DNA of 8,722 bases from Campylobacteraceae bacterium (GCA_027056615.1 JALUKJ010000284.1:1-8722), one strand, 5' to 3'. Numbered from the stretch's first letter, positions 1 through 7,576 are shown. Notes: generated by a model not told the origin, from the sequence alone. Numbers and translations are program-made.

Positions 1-5
1 GGTAA

Positions 6-11
6 ATTATA
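6..11 (-). promoter_or_regulatory. Possible -10 box for a minus-strand gene beyond the left edge
   Basis: Reading the minus strand just after the rnpA stop codon there is a perfect TATAAT preceded by TTTTTG, a T-rich context common in Campylobacterota sigma-70 promoters. All three minus frames hit stop codons within the first ~31 bases, so no coding start for the next gene is visible. In many bacteria yidD and yidC follow rnpA, so the box could serve them. The region is very AT-rich, and chance is a real alternative. Confidence 0.2.
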
Positions 12-31
12 TCAAAAAGTGTTTAAAAAAA

Positions 32-373
32 TCATTGTATAAACGCTTTTAAACGCTTTAATGCTTTAAATAACTCTTTATTGGTTTTATTATACTCACT
101 TTTAAGAATATTGGGTTTAGCTACAAGTATATATCGACCTATTTTAAGATTATTAAGTGTAGTTAAGAGGTGAGCACGAAGTAGTCGCTTGGCTCTATTT
201 CTATGGACAGCATTACCAACTTTTTTGCTGGCAACTATCCCAATTTTATACTCATCTTCGCAAGGTTGGAAAAAAAGTACAAATTGTGAAGTGTGGACAG
301 TTTTAGAATTTTTATAAATTCTATTGAACTCCTTAGTAGTTTTAACACTACTAAAATGTTTTAAACTGCTAAT
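32..373 (-). CDS. rnpA: Ribonuclease P protein component, RnpA (ATT start)
   Basis: Protein subunit of RNase P, which binds the catalytic RNA and helps it cleave the 5' leader from precursor tRNAs. The frame gives 113 residues, normal for the family, beginning ISSLKHFSS and ending KAFIQ. The family signature is clear: [17 protein letters not shown] at about residues 50-66, with the RNR core at 58-60, preceded by a hydrophobic strand (YKIGIVAS) and followed by YILVAKP. The frame contains no ATG, GTG or TTG between an upstream in-frame TAG and the conserved domain. The only plausible start is therefore ATT, complement of 371-373, with AAAGG (complement of 383-387) nine bases upstream. It overlaps the 3' end of rpmH by 13 bases, and this Shine-Dalgarno lies inside rpmH, which suggests translational coupling. 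Gene identity is certain; the exact start is less so. Confidence 0.93.
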   Translation of the reverse strand: MSSLKHFSSVKTTKEFNRIYKNSKTVHTSQFVLFFQPCEDEYKIGIVASKKVGNAVHRNRAKRLLRAHLLTTLNNLKIGRYILVAKPNILKSEYNKTNKELFKALKRLKAFIQ

Positions 374-495
374 CTTTTTCTACCTTTAGCTCTTCTAGCA
401 GAAATTACTTTTCTTCCGTTTTTAGTTTTCATTCTTGTTCTAAATCCGTGAGTTCTTTTTCTTGGTGTGTTATGTGGTTGAAACGTTCTTTTCAT
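361..495 (-). CDS. rpmH: 50S ribosomal protein L34
   Basis: Small, very basic protein of the large ribosomal subunit. The frame gives 44 residues, the usual bacterial length. It begins [19 protein letters not shown], continues with [19 protein letters not shown] and ends KRLAV, matching the L34 family almost residue for residue (KRTFQP...R.HGFR.RM.T..GR.V...RR.KGR). An AAGGAT element (complement of 507-512) lies 11 bases before the ATG, slightly farther than ideal. It is the first gene of the rpmH-rnpA pair and its last codons overlap the rnpA start. Confidence 0.97.
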   Translation of the reverse strand: MKRTFQPHNTPRKRTHGFRTRMKTKNGRKVISARRAKGRKRLAV

Positions 496-518
496 AACTT
501 AGTACCATCCTTATTAGT

Positions 519-562
519 ATTTTACCCATTAAACCTGAGTATTTATTTGAAACGAGATTTTA
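519..562 (-). promoter_or_regulatory. Candidate promoter region of rpmH-rnpA
   Basis: In the 109-base gap between gatB and rpmH the minus strand carries two TAAAAT hexamers, complements of 557-562 and 519-524, which could act as -10 boxes. Neither has a clear -35 box at 16-18 bases, so the choice between them is open. A nested inverted repeat sits just behind: AACTAT at 567-572 with ATAGTT at 591-596, enclosing ACCATTGGT. It could be the end signal of the gatB transcript or part of the upstream region, but it lacks a T tract. Confidence 0.3.
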
Positions 563-604
563 CCTCAACTATGCTTAAACCATTGGTAGAATAGTTAAGA
601 TTTA

Positions 605-2032
605 TTAAGAGAGTCTCTCTCTAAGTAACTCATTTACCTTTTGAGGGTTAGCAGAACCTTTTGAAGCTTTCATTGTTTGACCAACAAAGAACCCAAACAA
701 CTTCTCTTTTCCACCTTTAAACTCCTCTACCTTTTGTGGATTAGCCTCTAAAATTTTATCAATAATCTCTAAAATTGCTCCATCATCACTTACTTGCGCA
801 AGACCCATAGAGTCAATAAGCTCTAAAATATCAGTATCTTTTTCCATAAGCACATCTAAAATATCTTTAGCTCCTTTTCCAGAGATAGTTCCATCATCAA
901 TTTTAGAGACTAACTCACCGAGTTTTGAAGCACTTACAGGAGAGTTTGTAATGTCAAATTCTGTCTTTTTAAGGCGACCAAGTAACTCTGTTGTTAACCA
1001 ATTTACCGATGTTTTAGCTGTTGCTCCTGTCTCTAACATAGTTTCAAAGAAATAAGCCAACTCTTTTTGAGAACATAAAACTAAAGCATCATATCTTTTA
1101 AGTTTTAACTCATCAATGTAACGTTTTACTTTAGCATCAGGGAGTTCAGGCATCTCTTTTGCTTTGTCTATCATCTCTTGGGTTACTATTAAAGGACGCA
1201 AATCAGGGTCTGGGAAGTAGCGATAATCAGCTGCCTCCTCTTTGCCTCTCATTGATTTAGTAACACCTTCATCAACATTAAAAAGCCGTGTCTCTTGAAA
1301 CACCTCTTGCTCATAGACTCCATCTTCATAAGCTTCGGTTTGACGTTGAACCTCATAGGCAATAGCCAATTCTACAAAACGAAAAGAGTTAATATTTTTA
1401 ATCTCAACACGTGTTCCAAACTCTTTTTGACCTTTTGGACGAATGGAAACGTTTACATCACAACGAAACGAACCCTCTTGCATATTGGCATCACTAATAT
1501 CAAGGTAACGAACTGTTGAGTGTAATTTTTTTAAATAAGCAACAGCTTCAGCAGAGTTTCTCATATCAGGTTCAGAAACAATCTCTAGCAAAGGAGTACC
1601 TGCACGGTTCAAATCAACTTTTGAGTAGTTACTCTCGTGAATATTTTTACCTGCATCTGCCTCTAGGTGGGCTTGTGTAATACCTATTCGTTTTTGAGTT
1701 CCATCTTCAAGGTCAATAAATAGTTCACCCTTTTGTACAATAGCATTAGTCAATTGAGTAATCTGATAAGCAGATGGACTATCTGGATAAAAATAAGATT
1801 TTCTATCAAAGTTTGAAGCGTGTACTACATCTGCATTTAGTGCATAACCTAACCTCATTGCTTTTATAGCTGCCTCTTTATTAACAACAGGCAATGCACC
1901 AGGGAGAGCTAGACAGGTAGGACAGGTATTAGAGTTTTGATGTTCGGCAAAGCTTGTAGGACAAGAACAGAAAAGTTTTGTTTTTGTATTTAGTTGCACA
2001 TGGACTTCAAGACCAATGACAGTTTCAAACAT
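605..2032 (-). CDS. gatB: Asp/Glu-tRNA(Asn/Gln) amidotransferase subunit B
   Basis: Subunit B of the GatCAB amidotransferase, which turns Glu-tRNA(Gln) and Asp-tRNA(Asn) into the correctly charged species using ammonia channelled from GatA. GatB holds the kinase-like site that activates the misacylated tRNA. The 475 residues match the usual length. Visible are the N-terminal [10 protein letters not shown], the zinc-type cysteines C22, C24, C37 and C40, the signature [18 protein letters not shown] near residues 138-155, and a helical YqeY-like tail ending in the typical [16 protein letters not shown]. The usual PDLPKGYQ motif reads PDSPSAYQ here (residues 83-90). AAGG lies about nine bases before the ATG, in a short leader from a promoter overlapping that of the divergent neighbour. 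gatA and gatC are not next to it, as is common in this phylum. Confidence 0.97.
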   Translation of the reverse strand: MFETVIGLEVHVQLNTKTKLFCSCPTSFAEHQNSNTCPTCLALPGALPVVNKEAAIKAMRLGYALNADVVHASNFDRKSYFYPDSPSAYQITQLTNAIVQKGELFIDLEDGTQKRIGITQAHLEADAGKNIHESNYSKVDLNRAGTPLLEIVSEPDMRNSAEAVAYLKKLHSTVRYLDISDANMQEGSFRCDVNVSIRPKGQKEFGTRVEIKNINSFRFVELAIAYEVQRQTEAYEDGVYEQEVFQETRLFNVDEGVTKSMRGKEEAADYRYFPDPDLRPLIVTQEMIDKAKEMPELPDAKVKRYIDELKLKRYDALVLCSQKELAYFFETMLETGATAKTSVNWLTTELLGRLKKTEFDITNSPVSASKLGELVSKIDDGTISGKGAKDILDVLMEKDTDILELIDSMGLAQVSDDGAILEIIDKILEANPQKVEEFKGGKEKLFGFFVGQTMKASKGSANPQKVNELLRERLS

Positions 2033-2058
2033 AAGATATTACCTTAAAATATAATTTT

Positions 2059-2087
2059 TTGGAAATTATACCCTCTTAAGCTATAAT
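2059..2087 (+). promoter_or_regulatory. Promoter of the carboxynorspermidine dehydrogenase gene
   Basis: TTGGAA at 2059-2064 is followed after exactly 17 bases by a perfect TATAAT at 2082-2087. Transcription would begin near 2094, about 20 bases ahead of the ATG, with GAGG at 2103-2106 as ribosome binding site. The whole element occupies the same DNA as the gatB promoter on the other strand. Confidence 0.65.
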
Positions 2088-2092
2088 TTCAA
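2065..2092 (-). promoter_or_regulatory. Promoter of gatB
   Basis: On the minus strand TTGAAA (complement of 2087-2092) is followed after 16 bases by a perfect TATAAT (complement of 2065-2070). Transcription would start near 2058, giving a leader of about 25 bases. The element interlocks with the promoter of the divergent gene: its -35 box overlaps the other promoter's -10 box. Confidence 0.65.
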
Positions 2093-2113
2093 TAAAAAAG
2101 TTGAGGTTATAAG

Positions 2114-3322
2114 ATGTCAAAAAGAACATTAATTATTGGTGCAGGTGGTGTGGGAAATGTGGTCGCCTTTAAGTGTGCTATGAATAGCGATACTTTTGGA
2201 AAGATTACCCTTGCTAGTAGGACTCTTAGTAAATGTGAGAAGATTACTAAAAATATAAAAGAGAAAGTAGGTGTAGAGATTAAAATAGCCTCTATAGATG
2301 CCGATAGTGTTGAGGAGCTAGTAGAGCTTTTTAATAGTGTTAAACCTAATGTTGTTATTAATGTTGCACTTCCATACCAAGACTTAACCATTATGGACGC
2401 TTGTGTAGCGTGTGGAGTTGACTACCTAGATACAGCCAATTATGAACACCCAGATACAGCCAAGTTTGAATATAAAGAGCAGTGGGCAAGAGATAAAGCC
2501 TTTAAAGAGGCAAAGATTATGGGGCTTTTAGGAAGTGGATTTGACCCAGGGGTGACCAATGTCTTTTGTGCTTATGCTCAAAAACACTACTTTGATGAGA
2601 TTCACACTATTGATATTTTAGACTGTAACGCAGGTGACCACGGCTACGCTTTTGCTACTAACTTTAACCCAGAGATTAACTTGCGTGAAGTGAGTGCAAA
2701 TGGTCGATATTGGCAAAAAAACGATAATGGACAAGGAGAATGGATAGAGACAAAACCAATGGAGATTATGCAAGTTTGGAATTATCCTGAAATTGGGAAA
2801 AAAGACTCCTACCTACTATATCATGAGGAGATGGAGTCTTTGATTAAACATATTAAAGGGCTAAAACGTATTCGTTTCTTTATGACCTTTTCTCAGAGTT
2901 ATTTAACTCACATGAAGTGCTTAGAAAATGTTGGAATGTTAGGAATTAAAGAGGTAGAACATAAAGGAGTAAAGATAGTTCCAATGGAGTTTCTCTCTAC
3001 CCTACTTCCAGACCCTGCAAGTTTAGGAGAGCGAACTAAAGGTAAAACCAATATTGGTATCTATGCCAAGGGCTTAAAAGATGGCAAAGAGAAAACAGTT
3101 TACATCTACCAAGTAAGTGACCATGAGGAGTGCTACAAAGAGGTGATGAGCCAAGCAGTAAGCTACACAACAGGAGTTCCTGCCATGATTGGTGCAAAAC
3201 TCATGCTTGAAGAGAAGTGGAAAGGGGAAGGTGTCTTTAATATGGAAGAGTTTGACCCAGACCCATTTATGGAGGAGTTAATGATTCAAGGACTTCCTTG
3301 GAAGATTAGAGAGTTTGAGTAG
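2114..3322 (+). CDS. Carboxynorspermidine/carboxyspermidine dehydrogenase (saccharopine dehydrogenase family)
   Basis: Member of the saccharopine dehydrogenase-like family, closest in feel to the Campylobacter and Vibrio enzymes that condense aspartate semialdehyde with a diamine using NADPH. In the alternative polyamine route this forms carboxyspermidine (from putrescine) or carboxynorspermidine (from diaminopropane). The 402 residues begin with a Rossmann nucleotide-binding motif GAGGVG at residues 9-14 and a following ASRT stretch that probably contacts the NADP phosphate. The sequence continues through VINVALPYQD, YLDTANYE and the family block GLLGSGFDPGVTNVF at 137-151. Cytoplasmic. The start is fixed by GAGG seven bases upstream. 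The partner decarboxylase (nspC type) is not in the window. A lysine-pathway saccharopine reductase is the alternative reading but is less likely in this group; the preferred diamine cannot be read from the sequence. Confidence 0.88.
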   Translation: MSKRTLIIGAGGVGNVVAFKCAMNSDTFGKITLASRTLSKCEKITKNIKEKVGVEIKIASIDADSVEELVELFNSVKPNVVINVALPYQDLTIMDACVACGVDYLDTANYEHPDTAKFEYKEQWARDKAFKEAKIMGLLGSGFDPGVTNVFCAYAQKHYFDEIHTIDILDCNAGDHGYAFATNFNPEINLREVSANGRYWQKNDNGQGEWIETKPMEIMQVWNYPEIGKKDSYLLYHEEMESLIKHIKGLKRIRFFMTFSQSYLTHMKCLENVGMLGIKEVEHKGVKIVPMEFLSTLLPDPASLGERTKGKTNIGIYAKGLKDGKEKTVYIYQVSDHEECYKEVMSQAVSYTTGVPAMIGAKLMLEEKWKGEGVFNMEEFDPDPFMEELMIQGLPWKIREFE

Positions 3323-3334
3323 CTAAGGCTACTC
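3317..3334. terminator. Hairpin shared by two convergent gene ends
   Basis: GAGTAGC (3317-3323) and GCTACTC (3328-3334) form a perfect 7-bp stem with the 4-base loop TAAG. The stop codon of the plus-strand dehydrogenase (TAG, 3320-3322) lies in the left arm, and that of murA (complement of 3329-3331) in the right arm. There is no T tract on either side, so it is a weak candidate for a bidirectional terminator. It may simply mark the boundary between the two colliding transcripts. Confidence 0.4.
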
Positions 3335-4591
3335 ACTCAAACGCTCAATCTTAGCACCTAAAGTAGAGAGTTTTCCCTCTAAGTTATCATACCCTCTATC
3401 TAAGTGATAAATTCTATGAACATTAGTGACTCCCTCTGCAACAAGTCCTGCTAAAACCAATGCTGAACTTGCTCGTAAATCAGTTGCCATAACATCTGCT
3501 CCATAAAGCTGTGCTACTGGTTTAACAGCAGCTACAGAACCCTTTAACCAAATATCAGAACCTAAACGGTTTAACTCTGAAACGTGCATAAATCTATTTT
3601 CAAAGAGTCTCTCTTCTATAACTGATTCACCTATTGCCATGGTTGCTACAGCCATAAACTGTGCTTGCATATCTGTTGGAAATCCTGGATACTCTGTAGT
3701 TACCAATGAAACAGGTTTAAGTCTGCTTGTTCCACTAATAGTAATATTTTCTCCATCTATTTTAAAACTACATCCCATAGCTTCAAGTTTATTTATAGAG
3801 GCTTCAATATGTGCAGGATTTACTTTTTCAAGGGTAATAGTAGAGTTTGTAATAGCAGCAGCACAAAGGTAAGTCCCTGCTTCAATACGGTCAGGAATAA
3901 TCTCTACATCTTTAAAGGTCAAAGGTTTTTGTCCTGTTCCCTCAATAGTAATTTCTGAAGTTCCAATTCCTTCTATTTTTACCCCTGCATCTGCTAACAT
4001 TTCACAAAGTTGCACAATCTCAGGCTCTTTGGCTGCGTTGACAATGGTTGTTGTTCCATGAGCTAAGGCTGCTGCCATAAGTGTGTTTTCAGTACCACCA
4101 ACGGTAATTTTATCAAAGACTATTTTAGCACCTTGTAGACCATTAGGAGCTTCTGCTCTTACATACCCACCTTTTATCTCAATGGTTGCACCCATTGCTT
4201 CCATAGCTTTGAGGTGCAAATCAATAGGGCGTTGACCAATAGCACACCCACCAGGAAGACTTACCTCACACTCTCCAAAACGAGCCAAAAGTGGGCCCAA
4301 AACCAAAATAGAGGCTCTCATTTGAGAGACAATCTCATATACAGCTTTAGTGGAGTTCATAGTTCCATTGTTAATGTTGGCTACAGTATCATTATGCTCT
4401 ACTGTACCACCTAAAATATCTAAAAGTTTAAGAAGTGTTCTAATGTCAACAACATTAGGTAAGTTAGTAAGTTTAACAGGTTTATCAGAGAGAATAGTCG
4501 CTGCAATAATTGGTAAAGCCGAGTTCTTGGCACCTGAAATTTTAATGGAACCTGAAAGCTTGGCTCCTCCTGTTATTTGTAAATAATCCAT
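3329..4591 (-). CDS. murA: UDP-N-acetylglucosamine 1-carboxyvinyltransferase (MurA)
   Basis: Catalyses the first committed step of peptidoglycan synthesis, transferring enolpyruvyl from phosphoenolpyruvate to UDP-GlcNAc in the cytoplasm. The 420 residues match the family length. Active-site features are intact: K22-N23 in SGAKNSALP; the catalytic-loop cysteine C116 in [11 protein letters not shown] (equivalent to E. coli C115, the residue fosfomycin alkylates); and D307 in [12 protein letters not shown], matching the general base. Having cysteine rather than aspartate in the loop predicts a fosfomycin-sensitive enzyme type. The start is the only one that preserves the N-terminal [12 protein letters not shown] lies about nine bases upstream. 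The gene converges on the dehydrogenase gene with a six-base gap and diverges from the small gene to its right. Confidence 0.97.
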   Translation of the reverse strand: MDYLQITGGAKLSGSIKISGAKNSALPIIAATILSDKPVKLTNLPNVVDIRTLLKLLDILGGTVEHNDTVANINNGTMNSTKAVYEIVSQMRASILVLGPLLARFGECEVSLPGGCAIGQRPIDLHLKAMEAMGATIEIKGGYVRAEAPNGLQGAKIVFDKITVGGTENTLMAAALAHGTTTIVNAAKEPEIVQLCEMLADAGVKIEGIGTSEITIEGTGQKPLTFKDVEIIPDRIEAGTYLCAAAITNSTITLEKVNPAHIEASINKLEAMGCSFKIDGENITISGTSRLKPVSLVTTEYPGFPTDMQAQFMAVATMAIGESVIEERLFENRFMHVSELNRLGSDIWLKGSVAAVKPVAQLYGADVMATDLRASSALVLAGLVAEGVTNVHRIYHLDRGYDNLEGKLSTLGAKIERLSE

Positions 4592-4640
4592 ATTATATAT
4601 CCGTTTATTTTAATGTAGTAATTCTATCTAAAATAGGTTA

Positions 4641-4646
4641 AGTATA
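4641..4646 (-). promoter_or_regulatory. Possible -10 box of murA
   Basis: The minus strand reads TATACT here, about 50 bases before the murA start. No good -35 box is seen at the normal distance, which is common in Campylobacterota promoters. The same bases read TATAAT on the plus strand (4643-4648), so the direction is ambiguous. Confidence 0.3.
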
Positions 4647-4673
4647 ATCTTGTCTATTAGTTGAAAAAGTTCA

Positions 4674-4702
4674 TTAACAACTAACCCATTTTCTGCTAAA
4701 AT
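4674..4702 (+). promoter_or_regulatory. Promoter of the small gene-helicase pair
   Basis: TTAACA at 4674-4679 and TAAAAT at 4697-4702 are separated by exactly 17 bases. A start near 4709 would give a leader of about 28 bases carrying AAAGGA (4726-4731) six to seven bases before the ATG. A 7-bp inverted repeat, TTAGTTG at 4657-4663 with CAACTAA at 4678-4684, overlaps the -35 box and could be an operator or chance. Confidence 0.5.
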
Positions 4703-4736
4703 CTCTCCTCAACTTAAAATTATATAAAGGACATAA

Positions 4737-5072
4737 ATGCATTTAGAGTTAACTCCTGACGCACTTTTAACCCAACTTGGATATACAAAAACAGATAAAT
4801 CTATAGAGCAAATTAAAAAGACTATTGCTAACACCAAAGGTTTTGAAAATTTCTCAAAACATATATTAGCACTTCATGACGAATTGGCACACCTTAAAGG
4901 ATTTGTTGCCCTCTCTAATTCAAAAGATGTATTTAAAATTAAAGGGAGTGACAACACATCAAAAGAGATTCAAGAAGAGTTCTCAAATCTTGTTAATCAC
5001 TGGGCAACAAAATATAAAATCGAAACAGAGAAAGTAGCAAATAAACCAACCTACTATATTCTTGGTCAATAA
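4737..5072 (+). CDS. Unrecognised 111-residue protein upstream of the helicase
   Basis: I do not recognise this protein. It is 111 residues long, soluble, mostly charged and probably largely helical, with no signal peptide, membrane segment or cysteine. The first part (ELTPDALLTQLGYTKTDKSIEQIKKTI) is followed by a helix-like stretch containing SKHILALHDELAHLKGFV at about 40-57. A segment SKDVFKIKGSDNTSKEIQEEFSNLVNHW comes next, and the end is KPTYYILGQ. It is very likely a real gene: it has a strong ribosome binding site (AAAGG at 4726-4730) and a promoter in front, and its stop codon merges with the ribosome binding site of the helicase gene eight bases on. That spacing suggests co-transcription and perhaps translational coupling, hence a possible role as a partner or regulator of the helicase. 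The functional link is inference from position only. Confidence 0.8.
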   Translation: MHLELTPDALLTQLGYTKTDKSIEQIKKTIANTKGFENFSKHILALHDELAHLKGFVALSNSKDVFKIKGSDNTSKEIQEEFSNLVNHWATKYKIETEKVANKPTYYILGQ

Positions 5073-5080
5073 AGGTATCT

Positions 5081-7102
5081 ATGCCACTTAGTACACTTAA
5101 TGAGGAACAGCTAAGTGCTGCCACTGCACCCATGGGAAACAATCTTATTATTGCTTCTGCTGGGACAGGAAAAACCTCTACCATTGTTGGGCGTATTGCT
5201 CAACTTATTCAAAAGGGAACCGACCCTTCTAAAATTCTTCTACTTACTTTTACAAACAAAGCAGCAGGTGAAATGTTAGCTAGAGTTGGACGATATTACC
5301 CTCCACGAATAGTAAATAAGATTGAGTCTGGAACATTTCATGCTGTCTCCTACCGATGGCTTAAAGAGCTTAACAGTAACATCTCTTTAAAACAACCATC
5401 AGAATTAAAGACCCTATTTCGTTCTGTATATGAAAAACGTCAACTCAAACGCCTCAACCTTGACACAGAACCTTTTTCATCTACATATCTTTATGAGCAG
5501 TATTCTCTCTATCAAAATGCCTCTTTAGATGGCTTTGATGTTTGGTTTTTAGAAAAATACCCCGACCATCGACCTCTTATAGATATTTATATGAATATTA
5601 TTGACGATTTTGAAGCCACCAAAGAGCAATATGGTTTTGTCTCTTTCAATGACCTATTACTCAAAATGAAAGCCCATTTAACAGAACATGGTAGAGAGCT
5701 AGTAGAGGTTTTGGTCGATGAGTACCAAGATACAAACACCCTACAGAGTGCATTAATTGACGCAATGAAACCACCCTCACTCTTCTGTGTAGGTGACTAT
5801 GACCAAAGTATCTATGCTTTTAATGGTGCAAATATTCAAAATATTGCTACCTTTGGACAACGTTACTCTAATGCAATGGTCTTTACCTTAGATAAAAACT
5901 ATAGGTCATCAGGAAGTATTTTAGCCTTAGCAAATCGTGTTATTGAGCGTAATGAGCGTATCTACCCTAAAAAATTGGTAGTAACAAGAACAGGAAAAAA
6001 CCAACCTCCAAAACTACTTATGTACAACGAACTATTTGACCAATACCAAAATATTGCCAAAACCATTAAAAAAACCTATACCCCCGTCAATGACATTGCT
6101 GTTATTTTTAGAAATAACGCCTCTGCCGATGGTGTAGAAGCCACCTTGCGTGAGATGGGAATACCCTCAAAACGTAAAGGTGGAAACAGTTTTTTTGAAG
6201 CCAAAGAGGTTAAATTTCTACTCGATGTTTGCTCTTTAATTGTCAATCCAAAAGATATGATGGCGTTTATTCATATTTTTGAATATGGGAAAAATATTGG
6301 TTCAGCTGTGGCAAAAGAGATGTTTGAGTGTTTCCGACACTTTGGAGAGAGAAATCTATTTATAGGGCTTATGCACCCAAGAGTCTATACCCTACCCAAG
6401 CTTAATCCAAATAAAAATATGCAACTTGGACTCTTTGATGATGACACTGAAATAGGTTCAATTACAAGGTTTTCAAAAATCCAAATGAGTGAAAAGATAC
6501 GCTCCCACCCCATTTTAAAGTACCCTAAACTTACCCCTGATGGCTTAGAGTTTTTTATTATGTTTCATGAATTTATAAGCTCTATTAGCCACATAAAGCA
6601 ACCAAGAAGCCTACTTATTAAACTCATTCAATCTCCTCTATACCTATTTTTGGTAGAACTCCTAGCCAACCAAAGAGGTCGTCTAAAATCAGGAGAGATA
6701 GACCAAGATAAAAAAAATCTAGCAAAAGAGCGAATAGCAAGAAAAGCTAGACTTCTAAGCGACTTAGCAGGTCAATACAGAGAGATTCCAAGATTTGTAA
6801 ATGCTATGGTCTTAGGAGGAAATGAGCTAAGTGAGGGAGATGGTGTAAACCTCTTAAGTATTCATGCTAGTAAAGGGTTAGAGTTTACCGAAGTCTATGT
6901 AGTTGACCTTATGGACGGACGTTTTCCCAATACAAAACTTATGGGAAAAGGTGGAAGCTTAGATGAAGAGAGACGACTCTTTTACGTAGCTGTAACACGT
7001 GCAAAAGAGAAGCTCTATCTCTCATTTGCTAAATATGATAGGGTTAAGAAGTTAGATTTTAAACCTTCTCCTTTTTTATATGAGGCAGGATTACTTAAAT
7101 AG
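5081..7102 (+). CDS. UvrD/Rep-family superfamily 1 DNA helicase
   Basis: ATP-driven 3'-5' single-strand DNA translocase/helicase of the UvrD/PcrA/Rep family, expected to act in repair or in restarting replication. The 673 residues carry every core motif: Q10 of the Q motif; Walker A ASAGTGKT at 25-32; Ia LTFTNKAAGEM near 55-65; II VDEYQD at 212-217; III GDYDQSIYAFNGA at 238-250; IV NYRSS at 273-277; V GVNLLSIHASKGLEF at 588-602; and VI EERRLFYVAVTRAKEKLYLS at 629-648. Motif III has FNGA where UvrD/Rep usually have WRGA. Between motifs IV and V a segment around 430-470 contains QLGLF (448-452), a sliding-clamp-binding type motif. The ATG is set by AAAGG overlapping the upstream stop codon. I cannot tell from sequence whether it is the UvrD, PcrA or Rep functional equivalent, so no symbol is given. 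Confidence 0.94.
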   Translation: MPLSTLNEEQLSAATAPMGNNLIIASAGTGKTSTIVGRIAQLIQKGTDPSKILLLTFTNKAAGEMLARVGRYYPPRIVNKIESGTFHAVSYRWLKELNSNISLKQPSELKTLFRSVYEKRQLKRLNLDTEPFSSTYLYEQYSLYQNASLDGFDVWFLEKYPDHRPLIDIYMNIIDDFEATKEQYGFVSFNDLLLKMKAHLTEHGRELVEVLVDEYQDTNTLQSALIDAMKPPSLFCVGDYDQSIYAFNGANIQNIATFGQRYSNAMVFTLDKNYRSSGSILALANRVIERNERIYPKKLVVTRTGKNQPPKLLMYNELFDQYQNIAKTIKKTYTPVNDIAVIFRNNASADGVEATLREMGIPSKRKGGNSFFEAKEVKFLLDVCSLIVNPKDMMAFIHIFEYGKNIGSAVAKEMFECFRHFGERNLFIGLMHPRVYTLPKLNPNKNMQLGLFDDDTEIGSITRFSKIQMSEKIRSHPILKYPKLTPDGLEFFIMFHEFISSISHIKQPRSLLIKLIQSPLYLFLVELLANQRGRLKSGEIDQDKKNLAKERIARKARLLSDLAGQYREIPRFVNAMVLGGNELSEGDGVNLLSIHASKGLEFTEVYVVDLMDGRFPNTKLMGKGGSLDEERRLFYVAVTRAKEKLYLSFAKYDRVKKLDFKPSPFLYEAGLLK

Positions 7103-7104
7103 GT

Positions 7105-7110
7105 TATAAT
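7105..7110 (+). promoter_or_regulatory. Candidate -10 box of the haem-binding protein gene
   Basis: A perfect TATAAT lies two bases after the helicase stop codon and 28 bases before the next ATG. There is no clear -35 box. It would give a short leader holding AAAAGG (7123-7128). The gene could also be read through from the helicase. Confidence 0.4.
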
Positions 7111-7138
7111 TACCATAAAAATAAAAGGATTTATAATA

Positions 7139-7576
7139 ATGTTAAAAAGTTTCTGGTTTTGGACACTTATAGTTTTTATAGCTATGCAATTCTTATCTTT
7201 AAATGTACCTGCTAAGTTTCCAATTAAAAAAGATGAAGAGCTACAAGCCTCTCCTGAAGTAATGAGTATCTTAAAAAGGTCTTGTTACGACTGTCACTCC
7301 TCTGAAGTTAAAGCACCATGGTACTATAAGGTTGCTCCTATATCTTGGTTTACTCAACTTCATGTAAAAAATGCACGAGCCGTTGTCAATTTTTCAAAAT
7401 GGAATAGCTACTCTAAAGAGAAACAGTATAAAGTCTTAGACAAATTGCCTAAATCTCTTATTATTCGTATGCCTATGCCAGTTTATCTATATATGCATAA
7501 AGAGAGTGTTCTTACAAAAGAAGAGAGAAAAACTCTTGCAAAATGGGCAAGAGAGTTAAAAGAAAAAATTAAATAG
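7139..7576 (+). CDS. Membrane-anchored haem-binding domain protein (CxxCH)
   Basis: A 145-residue protein with an uncleaved-looking N-terminal membrane segment (about residues 5-21, FWFWTLIVFIAMQFLSL). A periplasmic domain follows, bearing one c-type haem motif CYDCH at 49-53. The pattern CYDCHS...PWYYKVAPISWFTQLHVKNAR...NFSKW...PMPVYLYMHKESVLTKEERKTLAKWARELK fits the small haem-binding domain family often found as single-haem proteins or fused to cytochrome peroxidases. The methionines near 112-118 (MPMPVYLYM) could supply a sixth haem ligand. Haem attachment by the cytochrome c maturation system and a periplasmic electron-transfer or sensing role are expected; the partner is unknown. Its stop codon lies in the arm of a 10-bp inverted repeat, and the superoxide reductase gene follows after 72 bases with its own promoter. 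Confidence 0.85.
   Translation: MLKSFWFWTLIVFIAMQFLSLNVPAKFPIKKDEELQASPEVMSILKRSCYDCHSSEVKAPWYYKVAPISWFTQLHVKNARAVVNFSKWNSYSKEKQYKVLDKLPKSLIIRMPMPVYLYMHKESVLTKEERKTLAKWARELKEKIK

Noticed and set aside
496..604. DnaA boxes or an origin next to rpmH
   Set aside because: rpmH lies near oriC in many bacteria, but no TTATCCACA-like boxes are seen here and dnaA is not in the window.
1295..1519. Plus-strand open frame of 74 codons inside gatB
   Set aside because: Shadow of a well-conserved gene on the other strand; no start signals.
2107..2391. Antisense open frame of 94 codons within the dehydrogenase gene
   Set aside because: It overlaps a clearly conserved gene and mirrors its codons. It has no ribosome binding site, and its composition does not resemble that of a real protein.
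3639..4586. Three plus-strand open frames within murA
   Set aside because: All are opposite conserved MurA catalytic sequence and lack ribosome binding sites. They reflect the codon pattern of murA.
4993..5184. Antisense open frame of 63 codons across the small gene-helicase junction
   Set aside because: It lies over the helicase Walker A region and the preceding gene, and nothing supports its translation.
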